A stretch of DNA of 64,000 bases, taken from Stenopsyche tienmushanensis (taxonomy: Eukaryota; Arthropoda; Insecta; Trichoptera; Stenopsychidae). A program made the translations under genes and the position numbers. The notes under the pieces are model-generated. The model saw only the letters and a program-made list of their open reading frames with translations, was not told the DNA's origin and searched no databases. Below, piece after piece: positions 35,730 to 48,569 of this stretch; the first letter of the stretch is position 1; each line of letters starts with the position of its first letter. The DNA lies in contig WACJ01000523.1 of NCBI GenBank assembly GCA_008973525.1, positions 930,001 through 994,000 of the forward strand, read 5' to 3'.

Positions 35730-36500
35730 TTGCACAGTTGAATCTGCCTTAGCAAGAAACTGCAAAAATAGAATTTCTTTGCGGATTGTTTTATAGCTTC
35801 ATTGGTTTATTGTGTGATTTCTTTTCAATTTCAAATCGTTATCTCATTCCCAAAGCGCCCCAATATTTATGGACGTTGCTAAACGATTGATAGTGGTTTT
35901 TTTTTCGGACACACCGCTGCAATGATGATTTATTAGCACCTTTCCAGTCTGATATGTTATTAAAAGAGTAGACCATAATAAATAGTACATTTTGACAGGC
36001 GACTGTTCCTATGAGGGCCATAAGCAAGGGTTGCGAGCAATTTCTCACTACCGTATTATGCAAATATTTGTACACGCTAAATGGCTATATCAGATGCGCT
36101 CATAATAAACGTGTGATTTTAATAACCATAAGGCTACCGTCGGTGTGTGTGTGTACCTCCACAGGCCATTATCTAAATTAAATATGATGATATTAAACCC
36201 CATTATCACCATTATCGCATTTTACGGTAGTGGTCTATTGCTCGCATTTATAAGTTGTTAAGTGTCTCTGGGACATATGGGACATTAGGCTCATCTACAG
36301 TCATCACTATCTATCTATCACTATAAATTACGCCCACCCAGCTAGTGTTTTAATACGTCTGAGGACCCTCTAAATTCAATCGCCCCTTCTTGAATAAATC
36401 ATATATTTGATGTATTGAAAAGTCTTTGCCGATTGTTTAACAATGACTTTATTCATTTATATTTTTCATTTTTATTTAAAAAATCTTACAAAACATAATT
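35730..36500. other. Intergenic, AT-rich
   Basis: No gene recognised. A short GT run sits near 36140. Confidence 0.3.
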
Positions 36501-36800
36501 TCCTTAATTACTGCTTATTATTTCCTACAGGTTTTTGAATTTTTCAATTCCTCTTTTGAAAAAAATCTTCTGGATTTGAGTCGAAATATGTACAAATATG
36601 ATTTTAAAAAGCGTTTATCCTTTAGAGAATGTGCCAAAGATCGAAAAAGATGATAATCTGTCGAAGCCAGGTTTGGTGAATATAGAGGGTGTGGAACGTC
36701 TTCCCAATTCCTGACAATGCACATCTGCAGCTATTGTTTCTCCAGGTTTCATAAATTCATACTGAATAATTCCTTGAATATTCCATCAAATACACAAAAT
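36500..36800 (-). mobile_element. Mariner transposase C-terminal relic
   Basis: Minus-strand translation reads NWEDVPHPLYSPNLASTDYH then LFRSLAHSLKDKRF. It matches the mariner third catalytic block (HPPYSPDLAPSDYHLFRSL), with several substitutions: PPY to PLY, PDL to PNL. Confidence 0.75.
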
Positions 36801-37450
36801 AATCTTGCAGGTCGTCAATCCTGGTTTCGGAGTTGGAAATAATTTCTATCTCACCCAAAATCATTGACGTTTACGAGTTATGTTGTAATAAACAACCCAT
36901 TTTTCATTCCCACACACATAATTTGGTGCAAAAGGCAACGAAACACGTTGTAATGCTAAAATTTTACCGTAATTTTCTATCAAACGTCTATCAAAATCGG
37001 CAAAGATTTATCAATACATCTAATATAAAGAGCAATGCAAATGTAACGCCTAAATATTAACATTATATAATGTTTATATCTAATGTTTTTTCAAATTATA
37101 TAAACTATTTTGTTTTAGTAGAAGGTAATACAATTTTAATCATGGACGTGTTTATATTCCAACAACGTGTTTACATTATTATTGAACAACAATTACAAAA
37201 TCTATTGTTTTCAAGCAAAATTCTGTTTGGCGTTAAAACTCATTTCACAATGGAAGGATTCGTAAATAAGCAAAATTATTGTGATTTAAATCATCGTGTT
37301 ATTCAATAAAGATGTTCACACCCAAAAATATTCAATGTTTGGTATGCATTTTGGGAAAATGGAATCATTGAGTCACAATTGTTTGAAAATGATGCTGAAA
37401 ATTTTGTTGCTGTTGAGTTACGTTTTAATTGCCACAATTGAATAATATTG
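36800..37450. other. Intergenic, AT-rich
   Basis: Two open frames of about 75 codons on the plus strand (36833-37309) have AT-driven composition and no family resemblance; I do not call them genes. Confidence 0.3.
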
Positions 37451-37459
37451 GTGTGTCTG

Positions 37460-38168
37460 ATGCTCACAAGTTACAGTGGTTTTAATGATGCTACTTTTTG
37501 TAATTTTTGCCCAAATTCGGCACATGAAATTGTGTGAGACACCTTAAAAATATCATAAAGCAGTGTATTCACCATTTTGCATCAACATTTGTCCATGAGA
37601 AAGCTCTGTTCGAAGTAAATACCGCGTTTGTTTACACTCGATCATAAATACCAACGCGTCCACAATTCGGAGCGCTGTTTGGAGCTTTTCATCGCAGGTT
37701 TTGATCTCCGTATTTAGGTATTTTATTCATCGATTACTCTGTGAAAAGAAGAACCATTAATAGCGAATATGGCATTATTGGTGCATTTGATGAAAAAAAT
37801 GCGAAAAAACAAACCCAAAAGAAGAATAAAAAAGTGTTCTTTCACCAAGACAAAATTGCAGGAATTGCACTTTGAATTGCTTCCCCAACTGCCGTTTTCT
37901 CTGAATATGTCTTCCAGTGACTACTACCTGTTTACATACATGAAAATAATGTCCCAAAGAAAGAGATTTGGCTCTATTGAAGAAGTAATTGCTGAAATTG
38001 AAGCCCAAAGATAAATAGGTAGTTCTAAAAAAAAGCTTCGAAATGTTTAAAAAGCGTTAAAATGAATGCAGCACTCTCAAAAAAGATTATGTTGATGACT
38101 AAAGTCGAATTTAACATAAAAATTGTTGTTTTATTAGTCCTCCTACGAACTTATTGAGTGATATGTTA
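37460..38168 (+). mobile_element. Mariner copy of the 'TCCTACGAACTTATTGAGTGA' family, inactive
   Basis: The plus strand carries the family in order: VHNSERCLELF-like coding near 37660, then a frame at 37769-38011 reading ELLPQLPFSLNMSSSDYYLF followed by RKRFGSIEEVIAEIEAQ (third catalytic region and C-terminus). It ends in the terminal sequence TCCTACGAACTTATTGAGTG at 38141-38160. The left terminus is not recognisable, so the start is approximate. An internal deletion removes the first catalytic region. Confidence 0.75.
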
Positions 38169-38169
38169 C

Positions 38170-39660
38170 ATCCAAAATTTTGCTACTATTAATTTTTAAA
38201 TTGACATGCAAATATTTGCATGATAATCACCATGATAAATCTGTCAGCTGCAGATATAATAAAGTAAAAATCAAAAAATAAAACAGTACAATGAAGGAAA
38301 GGCTTCCTTTAATGCATCGATCTTAGAAAAACTTAATAAGGTATTCTAATCAATGGCAATTTTTATTTTTAGAGCGTTCCCATGGAAATACAACAGAGAA
38401 GCAGACCACAAAATCTGAGTTCATTGATATAATTGAATCCACCAGGATTTATACAGTATTTCAAACCAAATTTGTAAATCAGATTTCTATTGAAAATTTT
38501 CTCATAACTTGCGGTCTATTAATAAGACTCTATTGATTATTGACGTCCTAGATTATACTTTAATAATATGGTAATATCAATCGGTCGGATGAACGGATTT
38601 GCTCCTGATGATTTATTTAATAGATAAATGAGGCCCGCTTTAATGGCATCCGTGTTTACAGAATACAGTACTTTATCGTCCAGCACTTAATGGATTACGG
38701 GCTGCCGTCCTGCTAAAGGACTCGAATTAAAATACATTATAGTATATTTTTCAATATGGCCATTGTACAATATAATTAAGACCCTGATAATGAAGATGGA
38801 AGTGACAAATATTTACTTGGGTCTTCTATCTGCGCTCGGCACTTATGTTTATCATGATTATCACTCGGCGAGTTAATGTGTTCCAATATATGTGCATTTT
38901 CGCCCAAAAATGTTATATTATTGACGATATGGATGAATGAAAATTATTTGGGGATTTTAAACGCGCAAATGGATGTATAAAAGGGATTTCCCGGCGAATG
39001 TGCACTTTGGAACGATCATAAAAAAATCAGCAAATGGAGAAATCTTGCAGTGAATGGATGTGTTTCTGCAAACATTTCAATACATTTACAGCCAATTGTT
39101 TTGTCGTATGACAAATACATATAGGAACAGGTTGCAACCCATTAGCTGGTAAGCAGTAGCCAAACATTTCAACAAGCCCTTCACAAGCCAACTACTCTCC
39201 ATTACCGTCCACTTCGCCGTCACATTATCCACTTGATAACGCTTAATGGATTCCTGCATTTAACAATTCCTCGGGACTTGCTATAAGCCCTAAAAATTAA
39301 CGTTGAATTGAGTGATCCTTCAAGAAAATTCGTATTTGTGAAAAGCTTCAAAATCATCAACGTTGAGATAAAACATGATATATCAAGATCAGGATGTGGA
39401 ATGCTACATTAAAAAAAAAAACAATCAATACATGGTACTTGGATGGATAAACAGATCAGATGAGCTAATTTCAATTAATATGTTAAATAATGCTGCTTAA
39501 TTTACATTTATGTCAATGATATTCAAAATACAGCCAGTTTACAGTCTATTTACGATGGAGTTATGTTCCATCACCTTGGATATTAGTCGAATTTCATATA
39601 AAAAATTATTAGTTTTTATTTTTAAGTACATATACAAGTCTTTTGCTACGTTTCACACAT
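38170..39660. other. Intergenic, AT-rich
   Basis: No gene or repeat family recognised. Confidence 0.3.
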
Positions 39661-39689
39661 AGGTCTTATGTCCTAAGTGTCAGCGGTTG

Positions 39690-39910
39690 TCGAAATAGAT
39701 TTTTTCAGAATAGAGCACGTACCCAGACAAAAAAATCCATTGGTGTCAGGTCTTGAGATCGTTTGAGGCACAGAATAGGGCTACCAAAAGAATTAATATA
39801 CAAGACAGAGGTCCCCTTCAAATGAAAGAGAAAATGCTACTTCAGACATCTATTTGCACATTTTGTATAATTTTGAAAGCTCAGAAGTATTTTTTTTTTC
39901 AACCAATTGC
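39690..39910 (-). mobile_element. Transposase relic of the 'RSPDLTPMDFFVWG' type, copy 1
   Basis: Minus-strand translation near 39790-39710 gives RSQDLTPMDFFVW, a typical third-catalytic block of a Tc1/mariner-superfamily transposase group different from the other mariners here. Nucleotide homology continues to about 39910, where a GAAAGCTCAGAAG phrase is shared with the copy at 51090-51570. Confidence 0.65.
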
Positions 39911-40642
39911 ATAAAATAATGATTTATTTAGATCAAAAATACATTAATGCAAATTTTAAAAGCAATAATTTCCTGCTATTACGACCACAGATTAAAAAGT
40001 TATGACGATTTGAATGTGAAATTTTCAAAATGTTGAATAAAAATTATATTTTGACAACCCTGACACTTTAGAGACGTTTTTACTTGATTTTAAAAAAATC
40101 TTTTTTTTTCTTCGTGTATCAGAAAGAACCAATGTTTAAGAATACGTTTAGTAAATTTCGAGTCGGTATTAATACATTTTGCAAAGTTATAGGCCGATGA
40201 CGATAAGCTGCGTTTCGAAAAGCTGAGGAGAGGAGAAACTTTAAACGCGTTTATTTCGAAATTACTTTTTCCATGTTTATGGAAGTGCTCTCACACGCCT
40301 TAAATGAACATTCTGTAAGAAATTTAGTAAGTACATGTATAATAAATGCCTTCATCGTGAAGACTATAATTATCTAAAAATATTCAAAAATGTTTATTTA
40401 ATGAACTAAAAACTACAAAAAATGTTGGTAAAAACACAATTTTTTTTTTCGATTGCTCACAATTTTTTTTTATTTTTTAATATTTCTTTTTAATTGTAGT
40501 TTAAGCTATACACAATATTATACAAAGTAAAAATATGTTTAATATTTTTACTGCAAAATACTTTTTTTGGATTTAAGAGTTCCATGCACATCATTTTGAA
40601 ACTCTCTAAAAACATTACAGATTAAAGTTTTATTTGTTAAAA

Positions 40643-41641
40643 CGGATGTATCAAACTTGTGGCCCGCACAACCAATATTTTTGCGACCCAGCCAAATAAA
40701 GTGAAGAAAATACGAATATATAAATACATATTTTTTGTACTGTAAATGCGTTCCGCTAAAAATCGCACAAAAAAAGCTATGAATCACACAAAAAAAGTGA
40801 AGATGCGTTCTATGGATTTTAAAAACCGCATAACTTTGAACAGCTATATAAAATATATCCAAAATCGCATTAAAAAAAGTTAATAAAAAACAGAAAAACA
40901 ATACGGCAATTACACGTACTAGAGAAATACTAATTATTTTAATTAAAAACTATCATCGCTGTATGATAATTTTCGATATCATTTTCGATATGACACAAAA
41001 TCCTTCTCTTCTTCGGAAGAAATAGTATACCCAGTGTCAATGTCATCACTGTTCTGTGTAGATTTTCTGTGTAAAAAATACTTCAAAAAAAACCGCATAA
41101 CTTCGAAATCCCACAAAAAAAAGTTTTAGTGTATTTAGTATTTTTAGACATATTATATAAAAACCGATCAAGAACCTATCAAAATAAACGCCTGACCTCA
41201 TGTCTTAATTACTTTGCTTCTCAAAAGAAGTATAAGATTGTGAAATTGTGATGATTTAATTACTAAAACATTAATTACTAACATTATGGACTATCAGCTT
41301 AAAGATTATATGTTTCTGGCAAGCTAATGTGCAAGAAAAAACATATTTTCATTTATTATTTTGTGTTATAGTACATGTATCTATTTGAATCGTGGTTGAA
41401 ATACTAATATTTAGTAGAAAAACTAGGTGTTTCCCAACCTCTGATGCCGCGTTATAGTGAAATCGTAATAATAAACCGCGCTTATTGAGGACCAAATGGG
41501 TTCAGGAGGCATCAAACTTTTGACTTAAACATAAAAATTAATTTACGTTTCCATGAAAATTTTCGTTTTTATTTTTGCGGTCCACCTAAACTTAAGCTTT
41601 TTAATTTTGGGCCATGTCGGTCTTTGAGTTTGACACCTCGG
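40643..41641. mobile_element. hAT-like element with a nested repeat
   Basis: Left end CGGATGTATCAAACTTGTGG and right end the complement of CCGAGGTGTCAAACTCAAAG resemble the GTGTCAAACT-type termini of hAT elements. No transposase is readable. The interior (40740-41110) is a copy of the TCGCATAAAAAA repeat, and 41390-41480 includes an inverted copy of the TTTCAACCACGATT block seen at 33160 and 34130. No clear 8-bp target duplication was found. Confidence 0.5.
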
Positions 41642-43540
41642 TATTAGAATATGATTTTATGGAATATGACTATAGTAAAATAGTATCTATAGTATATATA
41701 CATAATATAATATATGGCAAAAATAATGATTTAAACATAATATGCATGAGTTTTAAATTTTGGCGAAATAATGTCGTCATACGAGTGAAAACCAAAACCC
41801 ATTTGGTGACATTATGTTGACATACGAGTGGAAAGGGTTAATCTTATACACAATATGTACGTATTGTAATGTGACTTTCAGCAAAAAAAATTAAATAAAA
41901 CCTATTTTAATTGAAAAAAAATGAAATTTTTGCACCGATTCGTTCCCGTTGTGGGGGTAGTCGGTACTCATGGAGGGTCGTGGCCAGGGGTGAGGATGGT
42001 GATGTGATGGGATGAGAAGTCCCGCACCCAATTAGCGCTCAGATTAAAGTTGTATCCAGGGAGCTATTATGCTCCTAAATGATCTTTACCTACTTGCTCT
42101 TTCTACATCTCCCCGCGCCGTACTTACTCCTATATGGATAAACAAATATTCATTACGATATTTATAATAAAGAGGTTTTGCCACCTCCACACTTGCGAGA
42201 AAACAACGCTTAACACAGATTCCTGATTTATATTCAAAAAACACGTCAAAAATCATATTGATTCGCACTCTTCATGCTCGACAATTCCTGCGTGAATCCA
42301 ATACGTTTATTAAGGGATGAAATCAATCAAATTGTGGAGATAATGGCGCTGATAAATGTTTGAATAGTTGAAACGAACGGCATAATGCGCATAAATAATA
42401 GTATGATAGCTTAAATGTATATTTAATGCTGATATTAATGTTCTCAACACATTAAGTATTCTATGGTAGATTACAAAAATATATAGATGCAAAGGCACCT
42501 ATACACGTTTTAATTAACACAATGGAATTGGTCTGGAATGTTCCAGTAACGGCGGTAACCGGCTTATATATTTACATTTTCAACTCGTAATTTATTACAC
42601 TCAAGCCTCCCATGCTTTTGCATACATTTATACGCGAACGTATACTTTTCATTAAAAAAATATTAAAAACGAATCCGAATTTTTGTCAATTTTTGGCATA
42701 CAATGATCGATATGCCAATGATCATGGCCAATGGTCGATTAGGGGTGTAAATCAAAACAATGTCGACATAGTAACTAGTGTAAAATGGAATCAAACTGCT
42801 TTAAATTTTGTTAAAAATAATAATACAATAACGCTTATGAATTCTTGATATAAATAATATCTCTATTTCCATCTGGTTTGATCGCTAGTTTCAGATAGGA
42901 CATGAACATTTTTCATTCATTCGATATCAATGAAATCGACTTTTGTTAATTATATTTTAGTCGATTGTCTTATATTTGTCAATTCCCAATTGAAAGCTCT
43001 GGTTTAAAGTCCACTGGCTGAGCATCACAAGTTTATTTTAGAAGATGATAGCTTGAATGAATCTATATCTGGACCAATTATAATACCAAAATGAACTGAA
43101 GTCCTGTTCAGATTCACTGCATAAATATAGTTCAGATTCTTAACAGCACCATACAGAATGTATGCTGTAAAAAATGGAATTCGATCTGCAATTTGCGTTC
43201 TTGAAATGTTATTACTTTTCCGCAAGTGCATTTGCGCAGCTGAATAGACAAAAGATGGACACAAAACCGGTCTTAAATCCTTGGTTTGCTAAAATATTCA
43301 TTGTTAATGTTTGTTGGCGTGTATTTCATTTTCGACTTGTGTTCTGCTACTGCCTTTTAAAGCCGATTTTCTCCTTTTAGTGTAATATTTTTGTATTTCT
43401 GCCTCAATTTACGAGTATTGGCTAATGGCAATAGTTCTTAAAATATTCATCCTCTTTACTATACCATATCCACATATAATATTAATTATATACGATTTTT
43501 ATGAATATTAAACGTGATCTCTCCACAGCTGTCATTTTGT
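41642..43540. other. Intergenic
   Basis: AT-rich. A GC-richer patch at about 41940-42050, with repeated GGGT/GGTGATG words, is unexplained. No coding region recognised. Confidence 0.3.
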
Positions 43541-43542
43541 TC

Positions 43543-44315
43543 ATATCATATCACTCAATAAGTTCGAAGGATGTCTAATAAAACAACAAAAAAACGATTT
43601 TATTATACAATCAATCTAGTCTTTTTCAATTTTAATATATTCAATTCCAATGCAATTTTTGGCAATTTCTTTCAACAAACGCACCAATAACGACATATAA
43701 AATTGGCTATTAATTGTTTTTGTATTCAAAAAAATATCAAAATATGGAAGCCAAAACCTTACCAGCTGATATTTGTCGTTTTAGTCGCTTTGGGTGACTT
43801 TTAACGGTTGCTGTCCACTCAGCTGACTGCCGATTTAACTTTGACGTATAGTTACAATCGCATGAAAAAATCATTTTAATTGCGCCAAAACAGCGCTCTG
43901 AATTGTGGACGCGTTGTTGTTTTTGATCGAGTATGAGCAGACGCGGTACCCATTTCGAACAGCGCTTTCTCATGGACAAATATTAATGCAAAACGGTGAA
44001 TATCTGATATCTTTAAGGTGTCAGCTATCTTACGTAACTTGAATTTATGATCGACCAAAACTATTTTATGTTTTCTGGAATATCTCTACCATTTGTCTCG
44101 ATGAAGCAGAGTCCGAATAACACTCGTCAAGCCATTGCTTTGCTTCATCAGTATTTCTTCCCAATGAAAGCAATGCACTATCAACGCACAAAATTCAGAT
44201 TTTTATGAAATTTTGACACATTATTTGAAGATTGGAACTTCCTAAAAATGATATGAAATTGTCAATAGTGGCGCAGACTTTATGTCATCCTACGAACTTA
44301 TTGAGTGATGTGTTA
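43543..44315 (-). mobile_element. Mariner copy with both termini, internally deleted and frameshifted
   Basis: Bounded by TATCACTCAATAAGTTCGAAGG at the left and the complementary CCTACGAACTTATTGAGTGA at 44289-44308. The minus strand encodes KLRKIADTLKISD, then SMRKRCSKWVPRLLILDQKQ with VHNSERC, then LNRQSAEWTATVKSHPKR and SAGKVLAS, in order but across two frames. The C-terminal half is missing, so the element of about 770 bp cannot move by itself. Confidence 0.8.
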
Positions 44316-44970
44316 AGATGATATAAATCTCTGAAAATATCAAAGATTTCAAGGATATATGAAGGAAGCCAATAATTTATCATGCATTGATATGGCGGTG
44401 GAAATAGATAAAAATACAGATGAGTACTAATTTAAATTGATAATTCTCGAAGGGAGAGACCCCAGCTGCGAGACTTCTATGTAGCCGGCGGGAAGAACAC
44501 GCTTTTGCATGGTTATCGATCAACTATCTTCTTTTTTCTTACGTATCCACATGGATGTTTTATACACCACCTTAATACTTTCCGATATACAAGCATGAAT
44601 TTTCGGTTTAAAAGCAAAAAACGAACAAGGAAAGTTTTTTTATATCCGAAAAAGTGAGATAATGGCAATAAGGTGGATGCAATAGTAACTCTCATTCAAA
44701 GTTCCTATTTTTTTAATGGTATTTTTCGCATGTGAATTTGTTTTGTTTCCATATAGAGGGTTTTTTTCTGAAAATATATGACACGTTCAGGCAATAAACT
44801 GAAAAATAACTGTTTCAAATCGTATAATAAAATAACGCTATAAAACATATGCCCCCTATTTTTTTAATGAATTTTATAAACAAAAGTGTAAAACGGCACG
44901 TATTTTTGGCATTATCAATAAATTTGCGATTCATATTCAATTTTAACTCAATGAAAAATTGTATTGTAGT
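44316..44970. other. Intergenic, AT-rich
   Basis: No gene recognised. A short GC-rich phrase near 44455-44500 is isolated. Confidence 0.3.
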
Positions 44971-44974
44971 TAAA

Positions 44975-45103
44975 TAATACATCACTAAATGCGTTCGTAG
45001 GATTTTTTTACTTTAAACATTTTTCTTCTTTATTTGGTGTCGTTTTTTTTTGCATTTTCGTACAACAAAAAAAATCCACAAACTTTTTGAGTGATCAACG
45101 TTT
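44975..45103. mobile_element. MITE of the 'TCACTCAATAAGTTCGTAGGAT' mariner family, diverged
   Basis: ACATCACTAAATGCGTTCGT near 44979 and the inverted AAACTTTTTGAGTGATCAAC near 45080 are degenerate copies of the termini of the 43543-44315 mariner. About 130 bp, no coding. Confidence 0.6.
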
Positions 45104-45419
45104 TGTAAATTGAACAATTTAAGATTGAATCGGGTTATACAGGACGTTATCAAAATATTTGTTAGACATCAAAGATGAAAATTATATGACTTTTTTAAGC
45201 TTTTGGGAGGGAAACTTCCCTCAATCAAAATGATTTGTTTAGAGAATTTATGGGAATTTTTAGATGATAAACATCATCATAGTGCAGCCACTGACAGTCC
45301 ACTACAGAACTATGGAACTAATGAAAGCAAGACATTGTTGATCAATATTTCGAATAATATCTAAAATAAAATAAGCCGAATATTTGCATTTTTGAATCGT
45401 AAATTAATTGGGCATCCCC

Positions 45420-45760
45420 TCGCCTAGTTCGTCCCGGTGTTGCCAGCAATTAATTAAAAACACCGTCACAACTGGCAACGGCAATTCCGCCAGTTGTAAC
45501 AGCCACGTCCCTCTCGAGCGTATCTCCTTATATAATTGACTCATAAAAACTTATAACGACCCTTTTTAATATGACTGTCTTGCTCTAAGACACCGAACAA
45601 TGCGAGCCGGCGAGAGGGATGGAAAAATTTCCACATACATTCATGTTTGTCGTGCATCCCTCTCGGAGGGCTGCGGGAGTCCTCCGGCGCGAGGGAGACG
45701 CCCGACGCCGGTGGGTGGAGGGTGGAGGCGCAGCACCAGATATATTAGTATAAATGTGTA
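45420..45760. other. GC-rich island with two inverted repeats
   Basis: An island in AT-rich DNA. ACAACTGGC (45468-45476) and GCCAGTTGT (45489-45497) are a perfect 9-bp inverted pair containing E-box-like CAACTG. A hairpin follows at 45605-45672 (separate entry). A 63-codon frame beginning at 45600 covers the hairpin but has no family resemblance. Function unknown; a regulatory island or small-RNA locus are options. Confidence 0.4.
45605..45672 (+). other. Hairpin-forming sequence, 11-bp perfect stem plus outer 4 bp
   Basis: CGAGAGGGATG at 45611-45621 pairs perfectly with CATCCCTCTCG at 45655-45665 around a 33-nt loop. Outside a small internal loop, AGCC (45605-45608) pairs with GGCT (45669-45672). 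The size is close to an animal pre-miRNA, although the stem is shorter than the usual 22 bp or so. Confidence 0.35.
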
Positions 45761-45769
45761 TGAGTCGGA

Positions 45770-46480
45770 CAGAGTTTTAATCTGGGACTAATTTGGACCA
45801 TTCCAGTCTTTATTGCAGCCCATTAGGGATACAAAGACAGATAGTGATGAATATATATATTTATACACTTTCATGCGTACAAACATAGTTTCCTTTAAAT
45901 ACACTAAAACTCGCTTCATGCTTCGACGATATAGATTACAACAGACGGTTCACTATTTGCATACTATTAAAACGGCATCTGATTAGTGAACGCTATCGAT
46001 TTGTTAAAAATTAAGCCAAAAAAGACCCAACGACATCGACTACCCCTGATGCAGGGTCTGCCACATCGTGCTTTGGTATTTAAATGTACAATTTGTGGAT
46101 AACTATTGCGTGATATGATCACATTCAATGGTATTCAGATCTGATCACTGTTGGGTTGGTATATATTTATGTTCTCGCTCTCAAATTAAGACCCAAGCAG
46201 ATATTTGCATTCTTATGATCACTCGTTGACCTAAAGTAAATGTGTATCAAAAACATTTGTTTTATCAGTCAAATCTTTTCCTTGGAATATTATTTTTAGG
46301 TTTGCAAACAGGGAATAGTCACTGGGAGCTAGTTCCGAAAAATGTGATGAGGAAGCAATTCAATGTGCAATTCATGCAATTTTGCCATTGAAGAAGTACT
46401 TGGCCATGAATTTCGTAAAGAATTTAGGTATTTTTATTTTATTTGGTAACCCTTTTCTATCTGTCAAGATTATCTCGATT
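45770..46480. other. Intergenic, AT-rich
   Basis: Nothing recognised. Confidence 0.3.
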
Positions 46481-46489
46481 AAATTGCAT

Positions 46490-46862
46490 TAAAAAAAAAA
46501 ACATTTTTATTGCGCCGAAATAGCTATAAACAGCGCTCTAAAATGTGGACGCGTTGGTATTTATGATCGAGTGTGAACAAACGCAGTATTTGCTTCGAAC
46601 AGAGCTTTATCATGGACAAATGTTGATACAAAATGGTGAATACACTGCTTTATGATATTTTTAAGGTGTCTCAAACAATTTCACTTGCCGAATTTGGGCA
46701 AAAAGTAGCATCACTAAAATCACTGTAACTTGTGAACTAAACGTCAGATCGTTATGAAATTTTGTCACGTATTATTCGAAGGTTGATACTTCCAAACAAT
46801 TATATGCGTTTGTCAAATATGGCGCCAAATATATATCATCCTATGAACTTATTGAGCTTAGT
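46490..46862 (-). mobile_element. Mariner 5' fragment, same family as 43543-44315
   Basis: Nucleotide sequence matches the 43860-44320 part of that element: GCGCCGAAATAGC, ACGCGTTGGTATTTATGATC, CATGGACAAATGTTGAT, and at the right CATCCTATGAACTTATTGAG, a mutated terminus. Only the 5' half on the minus strand is present. Confidence 0.7.
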
Positions 46863-48290
46863 ATTTTATATCATATTTCAATCATTTACATTATATCAAA
46901 ACACATTTTGTAGATAGATTCCATAGGAAGCCGTGTTAAATAGAGCACAAAATTATTATAATGGTTATTGAAACCGCGTAAATCGAGACATAAAATCCTT
47001 GCAAAAGATGTAATTTCAGATCATAATAATTTACTCTCAATACTTTCAATTAATTGAATTATCGTACAAATCTGAATGTATTCATATAAATAAATTCGTT
47101 TTTAATTAATTTTTATCGATCGACGTACGCCACTGGTGTGGTATCCGCGTCTACAACGATTCACCAATCTACTATAATTCGCAAAAACATCGTACGACAT
47201 TTCGATACGTACATCCTCTTTTCGCTCATCGACGAGCGTATATCATCGTCTCTTTTCATCCGACATTATTAAATACTAATTCTTGTCTTAATTAAAGGTA
47301 TTCCATTGAATTAACAAAGTCAAATCCGGCTAAGAATTGCGAGCCTCGATATGCGCGGTTTTTACGCGGATTTACCATTCAAAAACTTCTTTGTTATGTT
47401 GCATTGTATACCGAGCCATTAGTGAGAGTCGATTACACAATGCTTTTGACTCATCGTCGAACAAATTCGTTTTTTTCCCTCACAAAAGGAATAAAAGCAA
47501 ACAATAAATTTAGTACTTGTTTGCCCCCCCGCATTCCAATATTTCCCAAATGTCCGTATGTGCGTGATGATATATTTTTAATCTTACATCCATAAATATT
47601 TATCTTGGAAGACATCGGTACGTGACTTTACTGTTATGATAAGCTCCGTAAATTTTAAAACAAACAAGTTAAATATTACTACATTTCATCCGAAGATTTA
47701 TTCATACGAACTGCGCGAAGGAATTCTCTGATGCTCGTGAAAAAATCATTAATTAATTATTACGTTGCGATTTTTTTTTGTATCAGCGCCGCCATAAAAG
47801 TGTCGGATGACGAGTGCAATGTCAAATATTTGATCGTTTACGACCATAAATAAGGACCGAAAGCCACTGATTGCTCAACGATGCATCGCGCGTCGTTTTG
47901 AAGATGGGCTTTGTTTAATTTTGTGGAGAACGTGCCTAAGTGGTCATACCGACACAGGTCCATTCCCCAAGGATGAGCATCTCCAGCCCCTGCTTTCTCT
48001 CGACAGCCATCTGCATAAGATAAATAAGACTTGCATGATTACCATAACCAGTATGGGTGACTTTATACAATATCATACTGAAAGTGGTCTTCCTTCATAA
48101 CAAGTTGCATTCCACAACGTCGGATTACACTCAACCCTTCGATTAGTGAATTAATTTATCATCCATATAAATCCATTCTTCTCTCAAAACCGTGCAGCGT
48201 GAATCAAACTTGTATATTGATATTGTTGCGTCCCATTTCAAATAGAATCACATTCGGTAACAGGCTGAATTTTGAGTCAGCCCAAATTTC
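46863..48290. other. Intergenic
   Basis: AT-rich with an isolated mixed-composition patch at about 47870-48050 that does not translate into anything recognised. A copy of the CGATATGCGCGGTTT phrase from the hAT cluster is at about 47349. Confidence 0.3.
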
Positions 48291-48299
48291 ATTTTACCA

Positions 48300-48560
48300 G
48301 ACCAATATGCGCCAACATGGTGCATCTATACAATATTTTTACTATGCTTGTTATTTCCGTAAGTATAAACAATAAGTTGACATAGTTTTATCACAATCGG
48401 ATGAACGGTATGGAAGCGCATTAAATACAGACAAAAAAACATTATTTTTTATATATTAAACTATACCTATGATACTTACGCAATACTTAGCGATAAGTGA
48501 ATGAACTTTAATTGCAATTTGATGAACGGTATGGTAGCTCATTACATACGAACAAACAGA
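48300..48560. repeat. Dispersed 'TTCATCCGATTGCGA' repeat, two inverted-orientation units
   Basis: ATGCGCCAACATGGTGCAT near 48307 and CAATCGGATGAACGGTATGG near 48391, then a second unit AATTTGATGAACGGTATGGT near 48515, are the reverse complement of the modules at 35290-35520 and 25980-26220. Confidence 0.55.
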
Positions 48561-48569
48561 TATTAATAT

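Noticed and set aside
40548..40901. 117-codon minus-strand frame
   Set aside because: Phe/Tyr/His-rich translation of A-rich repeat DNA spanning a hAT terminus and the GCATAAAAAA repeat.
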